A DNA stretch of 64,000 nt from Alphaproteobacteria bacterium (GTDB lineage Bacteria > Pseudomonadota > Alphaproteobacteria > Caulobacterales > Hyphomonadaceae): positions 145,252 to 209,251 of the forward strand of contig JAHJSB010000015.1 of assembly GCA_018830285.1 (NCBI GenBank). The letters are read 5' to 3'. The notes beneath the pieces are model-generated. The model was not told the origin of the DNA, made no database searches, and saw only the letters and a program-made list of their open reading frames with translations. Below are positions 1-8,162 of the stretch, one piece after another (the stretch's first letter is position 1; each line of letters opens with the position of its first letter). The position numbers and the translations under genes are program-made.

Positions 1-363
1 GACGGCACGGGCACGCTCAAAACCGGGAAACATGGCGAGCATTTCTGGATAGCGGGGATTGCCGACGTCTATCGCCTCGCCCTGACCATACAGGCGCAGG
101 ATATTGGCGGGGCCTTCGAAGGCACAGAACATGATCGTGATACGCCCGTTTTCCTGCACGTGCGCCTGCGTCTCGATACCGGAGCCGCCGAGATCAAGAT
201 AGGCGACGGTGCCCTCATCAATTACCTTGAACGCGTCATAGCCCTTGGGAGACAGATTGATGTGCCCGTCTGCGCCAAGCGGCGCTGTGGCAACGAAGAA
301 GAGTTTCTGCGCTTCAATGAAACGGATCAGCTTGGCGTCGAGCTTGTCATAGGTCTTACCCAT
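1..363 (-). CDS. Pyridoxamine 5'-phosphate oxidase-family (PPOX) protein, partial
   Basis: The reading frame starts at an ATG (complement of 361-363) and runs off the left edge, so only about 121 N-terminal residues are visible. It opens [20 protein letters not shown], then has the split-barrel flavin-binding pattern of the family: FFVATAP, HINLSPKGYDAFKVID, a strand with VAYLDLGGSGIET, and the ITIMFCAFEGPANILRLYG strand. Proteins of this kind bind FMN or F420-like cofactors, but the substrate cannot be told from the sequence. Its start overlaps the stop of the GGCT-like gene by 8 bp, so it is probably the distal gene of the metF-metH transcript. Confidence 0.8.
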   Translation of the reverse strand, partial: MGKTYDKLDAKLIRFIEAQKLFFVATAPLGADGHINLSPKGYDAFKVIDEGTVAYLDLGGSGIETQAHVQENGRITIMFCAFEGPANILRLYGQGEAIDVGNPRYPEMLAMFPGFERARAV

Positions 364-790
364 TTTTGCGCGCCCTGCCTGCATCCAGCGGCCAGTTACC
401 ATCGGAAATGACGTCGAAGCCATCTGTGGCCTGATTGTACCAGTATATCCATGCCTGCTCGCCGGTTGGCGCGCCGTCGTCAGCCAGAATCGGGATCCGC
501 ATTCTGATATAGAGCGAGGTCGCCGGATCGTCCGTTACATCCTCGAATGCATCAATAGCTCCAATGAGCGATGCGTCCGCCAGCCGGTACCGCACGCCAT
601 GGCACAGCGTGTCGCCATCGACCACGCCCGGAAAGCCACCGAGGTCCAGCAGGCGTCCGCGAAACCGGCAGGGTCCCAGAAACGTGCCCGAGCTCTCAAG
701 CGGCAGGTCAGCTGGCATTCCCGCTGCGCCCTGTTTCAGCAGGCCGTAGAACACGAACAGGTCGCCTGATTGAACCGGCTCGCCTGTCAT
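356..790 (-). CDS. Gamma-glutamylcyclotransferase-like (AIG2/GGCT) protein
   Basis: A 144-residue protein. Its N-terminus has the YGLLKQG loop (residues 15-21), the YGxLxxG substrate-cradle signature of the GGCT/AIG2 fold, followed by the [15 protein letters not shown] segment and an acidic IDAFEDV stretch that could carry the catalytic glutamate. Family members release 5-oxoproline from gamma-glutamyl compounds, but many AIG2-like proteins have no assigned reaction. The start was chosen because its ATG overlaps the metH stop as ATGA; the frame stays open further upstream, but only inside metH. It is coupled to metH, so a role in thiol or glutathione-linked metabolism is possible but inferred. 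Confidence 0.75.
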   Translation of the reverse strand: MTGEPVQSGDLFVFYGLLKQGAAGMPADLPLESSGTFLGPCRFRGRLLDLGGFPGVVDGDTLCHGVRYRLADASLIGAIDAFEDVTDDPATSLYIRMRIPILADDGAPTGEQAWIYWYNQATDGFDVISDGNWPLDAGRARKNG

Positions 791-1854
791 GATGCCAGCA
801 CGAAGGGTTCCAACCCGGAGAGACGCATGTCGTGCGAGGTCGGCACCGGGTCGCGCGGTTTCACGCCATCTACCGCCTTGGCAATGGCCGCAATGTGCTC
901 CGGCGTCGTTCCGCAGCAACCGCCCAGAATGTTCACGATGCCATCTTTCGCCCAGGAGCCGACTGAGTTCGACGTCTCTTCTGGTGTCTCATCATACTGG
1001 CCCATCTCGTTGGGCAGGCCAGCATTCGGATAGGCCGCGACCAGCGTGTCGGCGATGCGCGACAGTGAGGCAATGTGTGGCCGCATCAGGTCGGCACCCA
1101 GGGCGCAATTGAACCCGATCGCGAACGGCTTGGCGTGACGCACGGAATTCCAGAATGCCTCGACCGTCTGGCCCGACAGTGTGCGGCCCGACCGGTCTGT
1201 GATCGTACCCGATATCCAGATTGGCAACTTGTCCATGCCTTCTGCTTCCAGGTCCATGATTGCCTTGATCGCCGCCTTGCAATTCAGCGTGTCGGTGATT
1301 GTCTCGATCAGGTAGAGGTCCACGCCGCCTTCATTGAGCGCCTGCACCTGCATGCGATAGGCATCATAGACTTCATCAAACGTCACCGCGCGGTGGCCTG
1401 GGTCGTTCACGTTGGACGACATGGACAGCATCTTGTTGAGCGGGCCGATCGACCCGGCGGCAAAGCGCGGCTTGTCCGGTGTCTTCGCTGTCCACGCATC
1501 GGCGGCGGCCCGTGCCAGCTTCGCGCCCTCCAGGTTGATGTCACGCACAGCGTCCGCATCGAGCTTGTAATCGTCCTGCGCAATCGTCGTTGCCGAGAAT
1601 GTATTGGTCTCGGAAATGTCGGCACCGGCCTCGAAATAGGCATTGTGCAGGTCGGTCACGATATCCGGCCGCGTCAGGCAGAGGATGTCATTATTACCCT
1701 TCATCTGGCCTTCATGACCGATGAAACGGTCGCCGAGGAAATCGGCTTCGTCGAGGCCACGCCGCTGGATCATCACACCCCACGATCCATCAAGGATCAG
1801 GATGCGTTCCTTTGCGGCGGCCTTCAGGGCAGCGATGCGTTCAGTGCGGTTCAT
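787..1854 (-). CDS. metH: Methionine synthase, homocysteine-binding half (split MetH)
   Basis: 355 residues, equal to the first of the modules of cobalamin-dependent methionine synthase. It is a homocysteine S-methyltransferase barrel with zinc ligands in GFNCALG (Cys250) and GGCCGTTP (Cys313, Cys314). The protein ends at [15 protein letters not shown], the linker that in single-chain MetH leads into the folate-binding domain, so it is a natural split and not a truncation. The folate, cobalamin and activation modules must come from a second gene, which is not the next gene here. Nine bases separate it from metF, so the two are cotranscribed. Confidence 0.92.
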   Translation of the reverse strand: MNRTERIAALKAAAKERILILDGSWGVMIQRRGLDEADFLGDRFIGHEGQMKGNNDILCLTRPDIVTDLHNAYFEAGADISETNTFSATTIAQDDYKLDADAVRDINLEGAKLARAAADAWTAKTPDKPRFAAGSIGPLNKMLSMSSNVNDPGHRAVTFDEVYDAYRMQVQALNEGGVDLYLIETITDTLNCKAAIKAIMDLEAEGMDKLPIWISGTITDRSGRTLSGQTVEAFWNSVRHAKPFAIGFNCALGADLMRPHIASLSRIADTLVAAYPNAGLPNEMGQYDETPEETSNSVGSWAKDGIVNILGGCCGTTPEHIAAIAKAVDGVKPRDPVPTSHDMRLSGLEPFVLAS

Positions 1855-1863
1855 GTCATTGCC

Positions 1864-2778
1864 TCATGCAGCCTTGGCAGGCTTCGGTTTCATGCCGAGC
1901 AGGCGGCATGTCGACAGTGCCAGGCCGGCCCGGTTCAGTGTGTAAAAATGGAACTTGTCGACGCCCTCATCGGCCAGCTTGTGGCAAAGCTCGGCGGCCA
2001 CGTTCGCCGTGACGAGATCGCGGGTTTCTTCGTCATCGTCGAGTCCCTCGTAGAGCCCATGCAGCCAGTCCGGCAGGGTCGCACCGCACAGGGTTGAAAT
2101 GCGCTTCAGGCCGTTGAAGTTGGGCTGAAGCATGATCCCCGGAATGATCGGCATGGTGACGCCGCCCGCCCGCGCCCTTTCAAGAAATCGAAGATAGGTG
2201 TCGGGCTCGAAGAAGAACTGCGAAATCGCGCGGTCTGCGCCAGCATCCTGCTTGGCTTTCAGGAACGCGATATCCTGGTCCCAACCAAGGCTGTCCGGGT
2301 GTTGTTCCGGATAGCAGGAAACGGAAATCTCGAATTGCCTGCCAAGTTCGGGACGGTGCTCGCGCAAGCCTGCGATCAGTTCGACCGAGTCGCGAAACCC
2401 GCCCGGGTGTTGCTGGAACACCGCGCCCATGCCTTCGGTCGCATCACCGCGCAGCGCGACGATATGGCGGATGCCCGCATCCCAGTAGCCGTCAGCCACG
2501 TCGAGCACTTCTTCCTTCGTCGCAGACACGCATGTCAGGTGCGCGGCGGGCAGCAGCAGCGTGCTGCCGGCAATCCGTTTGACGGTATCGTGCGTGCGTT
2601 CGCGGGTGGAACCGCCAGCCCCATACGTGACCGAGACGAAATCGGGCGCCATTGGCTCAAGCCGCTGCACGGTCTGCCACAAGCGCTCGGCCATGGCATC
2701 GCTCTTCGGCGGGAAGAACTCGAACGAAACGGACGGCGCGGAATCGGATTGGCGATCAGCGATCGACAGGGTGCTCAT
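1864..2778 (-). CDS. metF: Methylenetetrahydrofolate reductase
   Basis: 304 residues, normal length for bacterial MetF. It reduces 5,10-methylene-THF to 5-methyl-THF, the methyl donor for MetH. The FEFFPPK motif (residues 19-25, Glu20 being the expected catalytic glutamate), the VTYGAGGSTRERT segment, HIVALRGD and QFFFEPDTYLRFLERARAGG are all family signatures. The start codon overlaps the stop of the upstream ArsR-methyltransferase gene (ATGA), and metH follows 9 bp downstream, so it is the middle gene of a methionine-cycle operon probably controlled by the first gene. Confidence 0.95.
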   Translation of the reverse strand: MSTLSIADRQSDSAPSVSFEFFPPKSDAMAERLWQTVQRLEPMAPDFVSVTYGAGGSTRERTHDTVKRIAGSTLLLPAAHLTCVSATKEEVLDVADGYWDAGIRHIVALRGDATEGMGAVFQQHPGGFRDSVELIAGLREHRPELGRQFEISVSCYPEQHPDSLGWDQDIAFLKAKQDAGADRAISQFFFEPDTYLRFLERARAGGVTMPIIPGIMLQPNFNGLKRISTLCGATLPDWLHGLYEGLDDDEETRDLVTANVAAELCHKLADEGVDKFHFYTLNRAGLALSTCRLLGMKPKPAKAA

Positions 2779-3752
2779 GCGTTGGCCTCCTCAGGCAGAG
2801 CCAGCTTTTCGGCGACCCAGATATTAACGACAAGGCCCGGACTGGACGCATCGGGCGGGTCAAAAGAATGTGGCTCGGACAGTTTGAGCTTCGCGTCAGC
2901 GGCCCAGCTTGCCATATTGTCGTCTCGCATTCCGAGCCGGTGATGACCATGCTCTTCACGCAGGAATTCCAGGTCATGGGCTGCAAAATCGACAACCAGC
3001 AGACGGCCGCCCGGCTTCAGGACGCGGCTGGCTTCCGCAATCACCTTGCCCGGCGCATCCATGAAGTGAAGAACCTGATGGATGATGACGAGATCCGCCG
3101 AACTGCTGTCAAACGGCACGGCGGTCACATCGCCCTGACGGACGCGCGCATCGACAATGCCCGCATGCTCCAGGTTGGCCCGGGCGACAGTCAGCATGTG
3201 ATGGCTCAGGTCGACGCCTTCGGCCTCGCGCGCCAGGGGCGCGAACAGCACGAGCATGCGGCCCGTGCCGGTACCAAAATCGATCACCCGATCGAACGGT
3301 CCGGGACCCGCAAGCTCCAGCAAGGCATCCTCGATGGCCTCATTCGGGTAGTGCAAGGACCGGATCGTGTCCCAGGTGCCGGCAATTCCGGAGAAGAAGG
3401 ATTCGGCGGATGCCGCCCGCACGGCGGATACTTCTGCGAGCTGCGCCGCATCCCTGTGCAGGGTCGCGGCTTCGATGAGGTCTTGCGTGAACAGCGAATC
3501 GAGAAAGGTGCGACCTTCCCCCCGACTGGCAGCGCGGTAGAAGACGAACGAGCCTTCCGGCATGCGCTCGACCAAGCCGGCTCCCGTCAGCGCTTTCAGG
3601 TGATGCGACAGTCGCGGCTGCGATTGCGCCAGCACCTGGACGAGTTCACCGACAGACAGGTCCCGCTGGCGAAGCAAGGCGAGAATCCTCAAGCGGGTCG
3701 GCTCGCCCGCGGCGCGGAGACGGTCTATTGTGGGGGCGATATCTGACTGCAT
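2775..3752 (-). CDS. ArsR-type HTH regulator fused to a SAM-dependent methyltransferase
   Basis: 325 residues in two parts. Residues 1-95 form an ArsR winged helix, with the recognition helix around QPRLSHHLKAL (45-55). Residues 120-320 form a class I methyltransferase with the SAM-binding loop VIDFGTGTGRM (G160, G162, G164) and a motif-IV-like ADLVIIHQVLHFMD. Such fusions lie upstream of metF/metH in many alphaproteobacteria. A likely role is sensing SAM or SAH to adjust methionine synthesis, comparable to SahR; that is an inference from context. No cysteine metal site is seen in the HTH. The start lies 6 bp from a perfect palindrome, which points to autoregulation. Confidence 0.88.
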   Translation of the reverse strand: MQSDIAPTIDRLRAAGEPTRLRILALLRQRDLSVGELVQVLAQSQPRLSHHLKALTGAGLVERMPEGSFVFYRAASRGEGRTFLDSLFTQDLIEAATLHRDAAQLAEVSAVRAASAESFFSGIAGTWDTIRSLHYPNEAIEDALLELAGPGPFDRVIDFGTGTGRMLVLFAPLAREAEGVDLSHHMLTVARANLEHAGIVDARVRQGDVTAVPFDSSSADLVIIHQVLHFMDAPGKVIAEASRVLKPGGRLLVVDFAAHDLEFLREEHGHHRLGMRDDNMASWAADAKLKLSEPHSFDPPDASSPGLVVNIWVAEKLALPEEANA

Positions 3753-3758
3753 ATCTGG

Positions 3759-3778
3759 ATATAAACATTAGTTTATAT
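3759..3778. promoter_or_regulatory. Perfect palindromic operator in front of the met regulator
   Basis: ATATAAAC, a 4-base spacer ATTA, then GTTTATAT: two 8-base arms that match perfectly. It is AT-rich in a GC-rich context and lies just upstream of the ArsR-methyltransferase start (3752). The size and symmetry suit an ArsR-family dimer. That the fused regulator binds it is an inference. Confidence 0.7.
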
Positions 3779-3892
3779 GTTTTGCAAGATTGCACACACG
3801 ACACAGTGCACATGAATTTACCAATTGGTCAGTTGATGCGCCCCTATTGAGCCTCCATTTACAGCCTTGAACAAGATTCCGGGACCATCCTC

Positions 3893-4651
3893 ATGCAAAT
3901 TCGATCTTTCGGTGCCGCGCTGATACTCAGCCTCAGCGCCTGCGCTTCGACACCCCCGACTGAAGTAGGAGCTGTTGCTGACCCATATGAGGGATTCAAC
4001 CGCCAGATGTTTGCGTTCAACTCAGGAGTCGACCGCTACGCGCTGGGACCAACGGCGTCGGTGTACGAGACAGTGACCCCTTCATTCGCTCGCGACCGCG
4101 TCGGCGATTTCCTTGGAAATCTCAAATCCCCGGCGATTTTCGTCAACGACGTCCTGCAGGCCCAGCCCGACCGCGCGGGTGACACGTTCTTTCGCTTCAC
4201 CATCAATACGACGATCGGCCTGGTTGGTCTCTGGGACGCGGCGGCATATTTCGGAATTGACGGACATACGGAAGATTTCGGCCAGACGCTGGCCGTCTGG
4301 GGAGTTGGAAGCGGCCCCTATCTCGTGATGCCTCTTATGGGGCCGACCAACCCGCGTGATCTATTGGGATCCGGGGTCAACTGGGCGTTCGATCCCCTCA
4401 CCTGGACCGAATTTGCCGGTCAGCCGGACCTGGACGACCAGATTGCCATGGGCCGTGGGGTGCTGGGCGGCCTGAACGCGAGGGTCGCGCTGGACGACCA
4501 GATCAGGACTTTGAACGAACAACCGGAACCTTATGTGGCGCTGCGCCGTATTTATTCATCTCAGCGTCAGGCTGCCATTCGTAATGGTCAGATCGTCGAT
4601 GAGTCAGAAGCCTATGATGATCTCCCTGATTTTGACGAATTTCAAAATTAA
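3893..4651 (+). CDS. mlaA: MlaA (VacJ) outer-membrane phospholipid-transport lipoprotein
   Basis: 252 residues. A lipoprotein signal peptide ends in the lipobox LSAC with Cys17. The mature part carries the MlaA signature DPYEGFNRQMFAFN, then FLGNLKSPAIFVNDVLQ, a segment rich in FRFTINTTIGLVGLWD, and the GPYLVMPLMGPTNPRDLLG motif. MlaA works at the outer membrane to remove phospholipids from the outer leaflet and pass them to MlaC. The mlaC gene follows 33 bp downstream, so donor and carrier are in one operon; the MlaFEDB inner-membrane transporter is not in the window. Confidence 0.94.
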   Translation: MQIRSFGAALILSLSACASTPPTEVGAVADPYEGFNRQMFAFNSGVDRYALGPTASVYETVTPSFARDRVGDFLGNLKSPAIFVNDVLQAQPDRAGDTFFRFTINTTIGLVGLWDAAAYFGIDGHTEDFGQTLAVWGVGSGPYLVMPLMGPTNPRDLLGSGVNWAFDPLTWTEFAGQPDLDDQIAMGRGVLGGLNARVALDDQIRTLNEQPEPYVALRRIYSSQRQAAIRNGQIVDESEAYDDLPDFDEFQN

Positions 4652-4684
4652 CCAGACCCTGATGACACATACAGGAGCAGTTTC

Positions 4685-5311
4685 TTGAACAGAATCACAA
4701 CCACCGCCATGGCCTTGGCTGGACTTGCACTGTGCGCCTTGCCGGCTGCCGCAGACGCCAAGACGGAAGCCTATGTTCAGGCGAATGCAAGCGAAGCCCT
4801 GGCGACGCTGAATGACCCGGCACTGACGGCTGATCAGCGCACCAGAACATTCAGCACCTACATGGACAAGTTCACTGACCTGGACGCCGTGTCGAACTTC
4901 GTGATCGGCAAGTACAGCCGCCGCTTCACGCCGGCAGAACTGGCCGCATACCGCAAGGCGTTCCGCACCTATGCACTCGCCGTTTATGAAGCCCAGCTGG
5001 ACGATTATCGTGGCAAGGCCGTCGTCGTGAAGGATTCCGTCGACCGCTCCGAAACGGATTCGATCGTGAATACTGTGATTGAGCGTCAGGATGGCAAGAA
5101 CATGGATGTACGCTGGCGCGTGCTGACCCGGGATGGCAAATACCAGGTCGTCGACGTCGCGCTCAATCTTGACGGCAACCTGATCTGGCTTGGCATCGAG
5201 CAACGGGCCCAGTTCATTGCCCTGCTGGACCGTGCGAACGGATCCGCCGACGCCCTGATTTCCAAGATCGAGAGCATGACGGCAGAGCTGAAAGCCTCAA
5301 AACGCACCTGA
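4685..5311 (+). CDS. mlaC: MlaC/Ttg2D-type periplasmic phospholipid-binding protein
   Basis: 208 residues, starting at TTG with the purine-rich ACAGGAGCAG just upstream. The signal peptide runs to about residue 25 (ALPAAADA). The rest matches the MlaC (toluene tolerance Ttg2D) family: an N-terminal helical part, KYSRRFTPAELAAYRKAFRTY, and a C-terminal strand region with DVRWRVLTRDGKYQVVDVAL. It ferries phospholipid across the periplasm between MlaA and the inner-membrane Mla complex. It is adjacent to mlaA, which supports the assignment. Confidence 0.9.
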   Translation: MNRITTTAMALAGLALCALPAAADAKTEAYVQANASEALATLNDPALTADQRTRTFSTYMDKFTDLDAVSNFVIGKYSRRFTPAELAAYRKAFRTYALAVYEAQLDDYRGKAVVVKDSVDRSETDSIVNTVIERQDGKNMDVRWRVLTRDGKYQVVDVALNLDGNLIWLGIEQRAQFIALLDRANGSADALISKIESMTAELKASKRT

Positions 5312-5363
5312 CCTGCCTAAAATTCAGTGTTTTCCGGGGCTTGCAGTCGCCTCTTGGAAGAAT

Positions 5364-5393
5364 TTGGTTAAATTGTCACAGACTTCGTATATA
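5364..5393 (+). promoter_or_regulatory. Possible sigma-70 promoter before the glycosyltransferase gene
   Basis: TTGGTT (5364-5369) and TATATA (5388-5393) are separated by 18 bp, in a relatively AT-rich stretch between mlaC and the glycosyltransferase gene. It would give a leader of about 100 bases. The match is by eye only. Confidence 0.35.
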
Positions 5394-5498
5394 AGCTGAA
5401 ACCAAGGGCAACCAGCGGGCACGTGCCTCCTGGGTTTTTGCTCTGCCCACTTGGGGCGTTCGGTCGGGGATTGCATCCGGATTGGTTTCGAAGTCCAA

Positions 5499-6710
5499 AT
5501 GAGAGTCTCGGTCTACAAGGACAGATACCCAACCTCGTTTGTTGTGCCCCGGCGCAGCGGGCACCAAATCAACAGCCGACTGTTTTTACCCTTCGACAAA
5601 ATTTACGGCAGGCTCGACGGCGTTGCGCTGCTCGCCCCCTTTCATAATGCCGATCTGGTCCATGCCTTCAACCGGGTACCGATCGGCGAGAAAAAGTATG
5701 TCATCTCGTTCGAGAGTCATCTGCCACGCCGTTTCGGATTCGAACGGGACAATTCTTACACCGACTGGATGGTACGCGAAATTTCCGGGCGCCATTGCCG
5801 TCGGATCATTGCGCTGTCGCACTATGCCCGCAAACAGTTCATCGACCAGACAAAGCACATCAGTTCAGCTGGTGACCTTCTGGACAAACTCATGGTGCGC
5901 CATCCAAACGTGTTGCTGGGCCTGAAGGAGGATGCGCTCGCCGACGATCTCGAACGGGGCCATATGGACGATCTGGTAATCACCTTTGTCGGCGCGCATT
6001 TCGGCCGCAAGGGCGGCTGCGTTGCAGCGCTCATGGCGCAAAAGGCGCACGCGCAAAACCTGCCCCTGCGCATCCAGATCGTCTCGTCGCTCAAGGTCGG
6101 GGCCATTACATGGACAGATCCGACGAGCGACGGATTTTTCGCGCCCTATCTGGAGATGCTCAAACTCCCCAATGTCAGGTTGTTCAGCGGCTTGCCGAAC
6201 GGCGACGTCCGGCAGATGCTGCGCCGGTCGCATTTCGGCTTCCTGCCGACCTTCTCCGATACGTTTGGCTATTCCATAATCGAGGCCATGGCCGAGCACG
6301 TGCCGTCAATTGCGACTCCTGTTCAGGCCATCCCGGAATTCGTGCGGGACGGCGCAAACGGACTGATGCTGCCCCTCGACGTGGACGCACTGGGTCATTG
6401 GGTCCAACCGCCAAACGACCAGAGGCACGAGGAATCCTACGCCCGTTTCTATCACGACGAGATCGAGAAACTGGCAGACCATGCACTGGACGCAATCCGT
6501 CCCTATTTCGATGCCCCCGAAAAAATGCTGCCGCTACGCCGAAACGCACGGCTGACGGTCGAGAAAATGTTCTCACCGACCGTGTCGGGTGCCTTCTACG
6601 ACCCGTTCTATGAACGCATCGCCGCCGAAAGCCTGTCGACCCGGCCCGAACGGGGGCCGCTCGACGTGTCCTCGCCGACCATTGCTGAACTGGCGGGCCA
6701 ACTGGTCTAG
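5499..6710 (+). CDS. GT4-like glycosyltransferase
   Basis: 403 residues from the ATG at 5499 (MRVSVYKDRYPTSF). An upstream in-frame TTG at 5451 is possible, and neither start has a strong ribosome-binding site. The N-terminal half has the acceptor-side GT-B features HNADLVHAFNRVP and RIIALSHYARKQF. The C-terminal half has the donor-side FVGAHFGRKGG and FSDTFGYSIIEAMAEHVPS followed by ATPVQAIPEFV, where a D-x7-E replaces the usual E-x7-E of GT4 enzymes. It probably adds a sugar from a nucleotide sugar to a cell-surface glycan, but the substrate is unknown. It stands alone between mlaC and the MscS gene. Confidence 0.78.
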   Translation: MRVSVYKDRYPTSFVVPRRSGHQINSRLFLPFDKIYGRLDGVALLAPFHNADLVHAFNRVPIGEKKYVISFESHLPRRFGFERDNSYTDWMVREISGRHCRRIIALSHYARKQFIDQTKHISSAGDLLDKLMVRHPNVLLGLKEDALADDLERGHMDDLVITFVGAHFGRKGGCVAALMAQKAHAQNLPLRIQIVSSLKVGAITWTDPTSDGFFAPYLEMLKLPNVRLFSGLPNGDVRQMLRRSHFGFLPTFSDTFGYSIIEAMAEHVPSIATPVQAIPEFVRDGANGLMLPLDVDALGHWVQPPNDQRHEESYARFYHDEIEKLADHALDAIRPYFDAPEKMLPLRRNARLTVEKMFSPTVSGAFYDPFYERIAAESLSTRPERGPLDVSSPTIAELAGQLV

Positions 6711-6782
6711 CATCCGGTTCGGAACCACAGGAGTGCTCATGCCTTATATCGGCTTAGGTTGACGCGGGATGGCATTGTTCAA

Positions 6783-8159
6783 ATGACGACACGATGGAAC
6801 CTGCTCCGGCTTGTGTGTGTGCTGGCCCTGTGGGCGTTGCCCGGCCTTCCGGGAACGGGCCAGACCCCGGAGACGCCCGCACCTCCAGCCCCTCAGCAAC
6901 TGGTCCAGACTCGGGCAAATGCCCCTGACGACCAAGCGATCGAAAATCGGATTGCAGCGATTTTTTCGCAAATCGACTCCCTGGCCCATGTCGAGGTCGT
7001 CGTACGCGAGGGCGTGGTGTCGCTGACGGGCGCCGTGTCAAACTCCGCTACGGCGCTGCGCGCCAAGGATATTGCCGGACGTCTTGAGGGCGTTGTCACG
7101 GTCGAGGACAAGATTGACCGGACGCTTGATATCGAGGGCAATGTTTCGCCGCTCGTCGACAATTTCAATGCCAAGCTGAGAAGCTATTACCGCGCCCTTC
7201 CGCTTCTCGGGCTGGGACTGGCGCTATTCCTGATCATCAGCCTTGCCGGGCACCTGCTGGCGAACTGGATGTGGCTGTGGCGCCGCTTGCTGCGCAATCC
7301 GTTTCTCGCCGAGCTTGTCTCGCAGGCGGTACGCGTCGCCTCGATTGCGGTCGCGCTGTTGCTAGCGCTTAGCCTGGTCGGCGCGACCGCCCTGATGGGG
7401 ACCATAATCGGCGGCGTGGGCGTGCTGGGCATCGCCATCGGCTTTGCCGTGCGTGACAGTCTCGAGAATTATATCTCTTCGATCATGCTGAGCCTGCGCC
7501 AGCCATTCCGCGCCAACGAGCATGTCGTGATCGGAGATCAGGAGGGCAAGGTTGTGCGCCTGACATCACGCGCCACCGTCTTGATGACGCTGGACGGAAA
7601 TCACCTGCGAATTCCCAACGCGATGGTCTTCAAAGCCGTGATCCTCAACTATAGCCGCAATCCCGAACGTCGATTCGAATTCGATCTTGGCGTGGACGCC
7701 GAAGATGACCCGATCGCCGCGATGACGCTCGGACTCGACACGCTTGGCACGCTGCCCTTCGTCCTGAAACAGCCGGATGCGAGCGCCTTCATCCAGACGG
7801 TTGGGGATTCCAATATCGTGTTGCGTTTCCAGGGCTGGCTGAACCAGACCCAAACTGATTTCAGCAAGGCACGCGGGCTCGCCATAAGCGCCACCAAGGA
7901 TGCGCTGGAAACGGGCGGATTCACACTGCCCGAACCGATCTACCGCCTGCGCTTTGACAGGTCTGTCGGTAGCGAATCGGTCAGACGCCTGCAGGACGCC
8001 GCGACCACTGACCAACGCAAGCCTACGCCAGCCCCGGCGACCGCAGGCTCCGAAGCGCTGGATGTCACACCGGACCACCATATCGAAAAGAAGGTGGACG
8101 AAGAACGCGCCGAAACCAGGGAGACCGATCTCCTGGATTCCGGGCGTCCGGTGGAATAG
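6783..8159 (+). CDS. MscS-family mechanosensitive channel with N-terminal BON domain
   Basis: 458 residues from the ATG at 6783, which places the signal sequence (MTTRWNLLRLVCVLALWALP) at the N-terminus; an upstream TTG is less likely. A BON domain follows (about residues 50-110: ENRIAAIFSQID, VSLTGAVSNSATALRAKDIA). There are then about three membrane segments, with the pore-lining glycine/alanine helix GTIIGGVGVLGIAIGFAVRD, and the MscS beta domain (RQPFRANEHVVIGDQEGKV, LRIPNAMVF). The tail after about residue 400 is polar and probably disordered. Family channels open under membrane tension; the BON domain may bind phospholipid or the envelope. Confidence 0.88.
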   Translation: MTTRWNLLRLVCVLALWALPGLPGTGQTPETPAPPAPQQLVQTRANAPDDQAIENRIAAIFSQIDSLAHVEVVVREGVVSLTGAVSNSATALRAKDIAGRLEGVVTVEDKIDRTLDIEGNVSPLVDNFNAKLRSYYRALPLLGLGLALFLIISLAGHLLANWMWLWRRLLRNPFLAELVSQAVRVASIAVALLLALSLVGATALMGTIIGGVGVLGIAIGFAVRDSLENYISSIMLSLRQPFRANEHVVIGDQEGKVVRLTSRATVLMTLDGNHLRIPNAMVFKAVILNYSRNPERRFEFDLGVDAEDDPIAAMTLGLDTLGTLPFVLKQPDASAFIQTVGDSNIVLRFQGWLNQTQTDFSKARGLAISATKDALETGGFTLPEPIYRLRFDRSVGSESVRRLQDAATTDQRKPTPAPATAGSEALDVTPDHHIEKKVDEERAETRETDLLDSGRPVE

Positions 8160-8162
8160 GCC

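Noticed and set aside
2652..3746. 364-codon plus-strand frame over the ArsR-methyltransferase gene
   Set aside because: Antisense shadow of a well-supported gene; no start signal and no recognisable domain.
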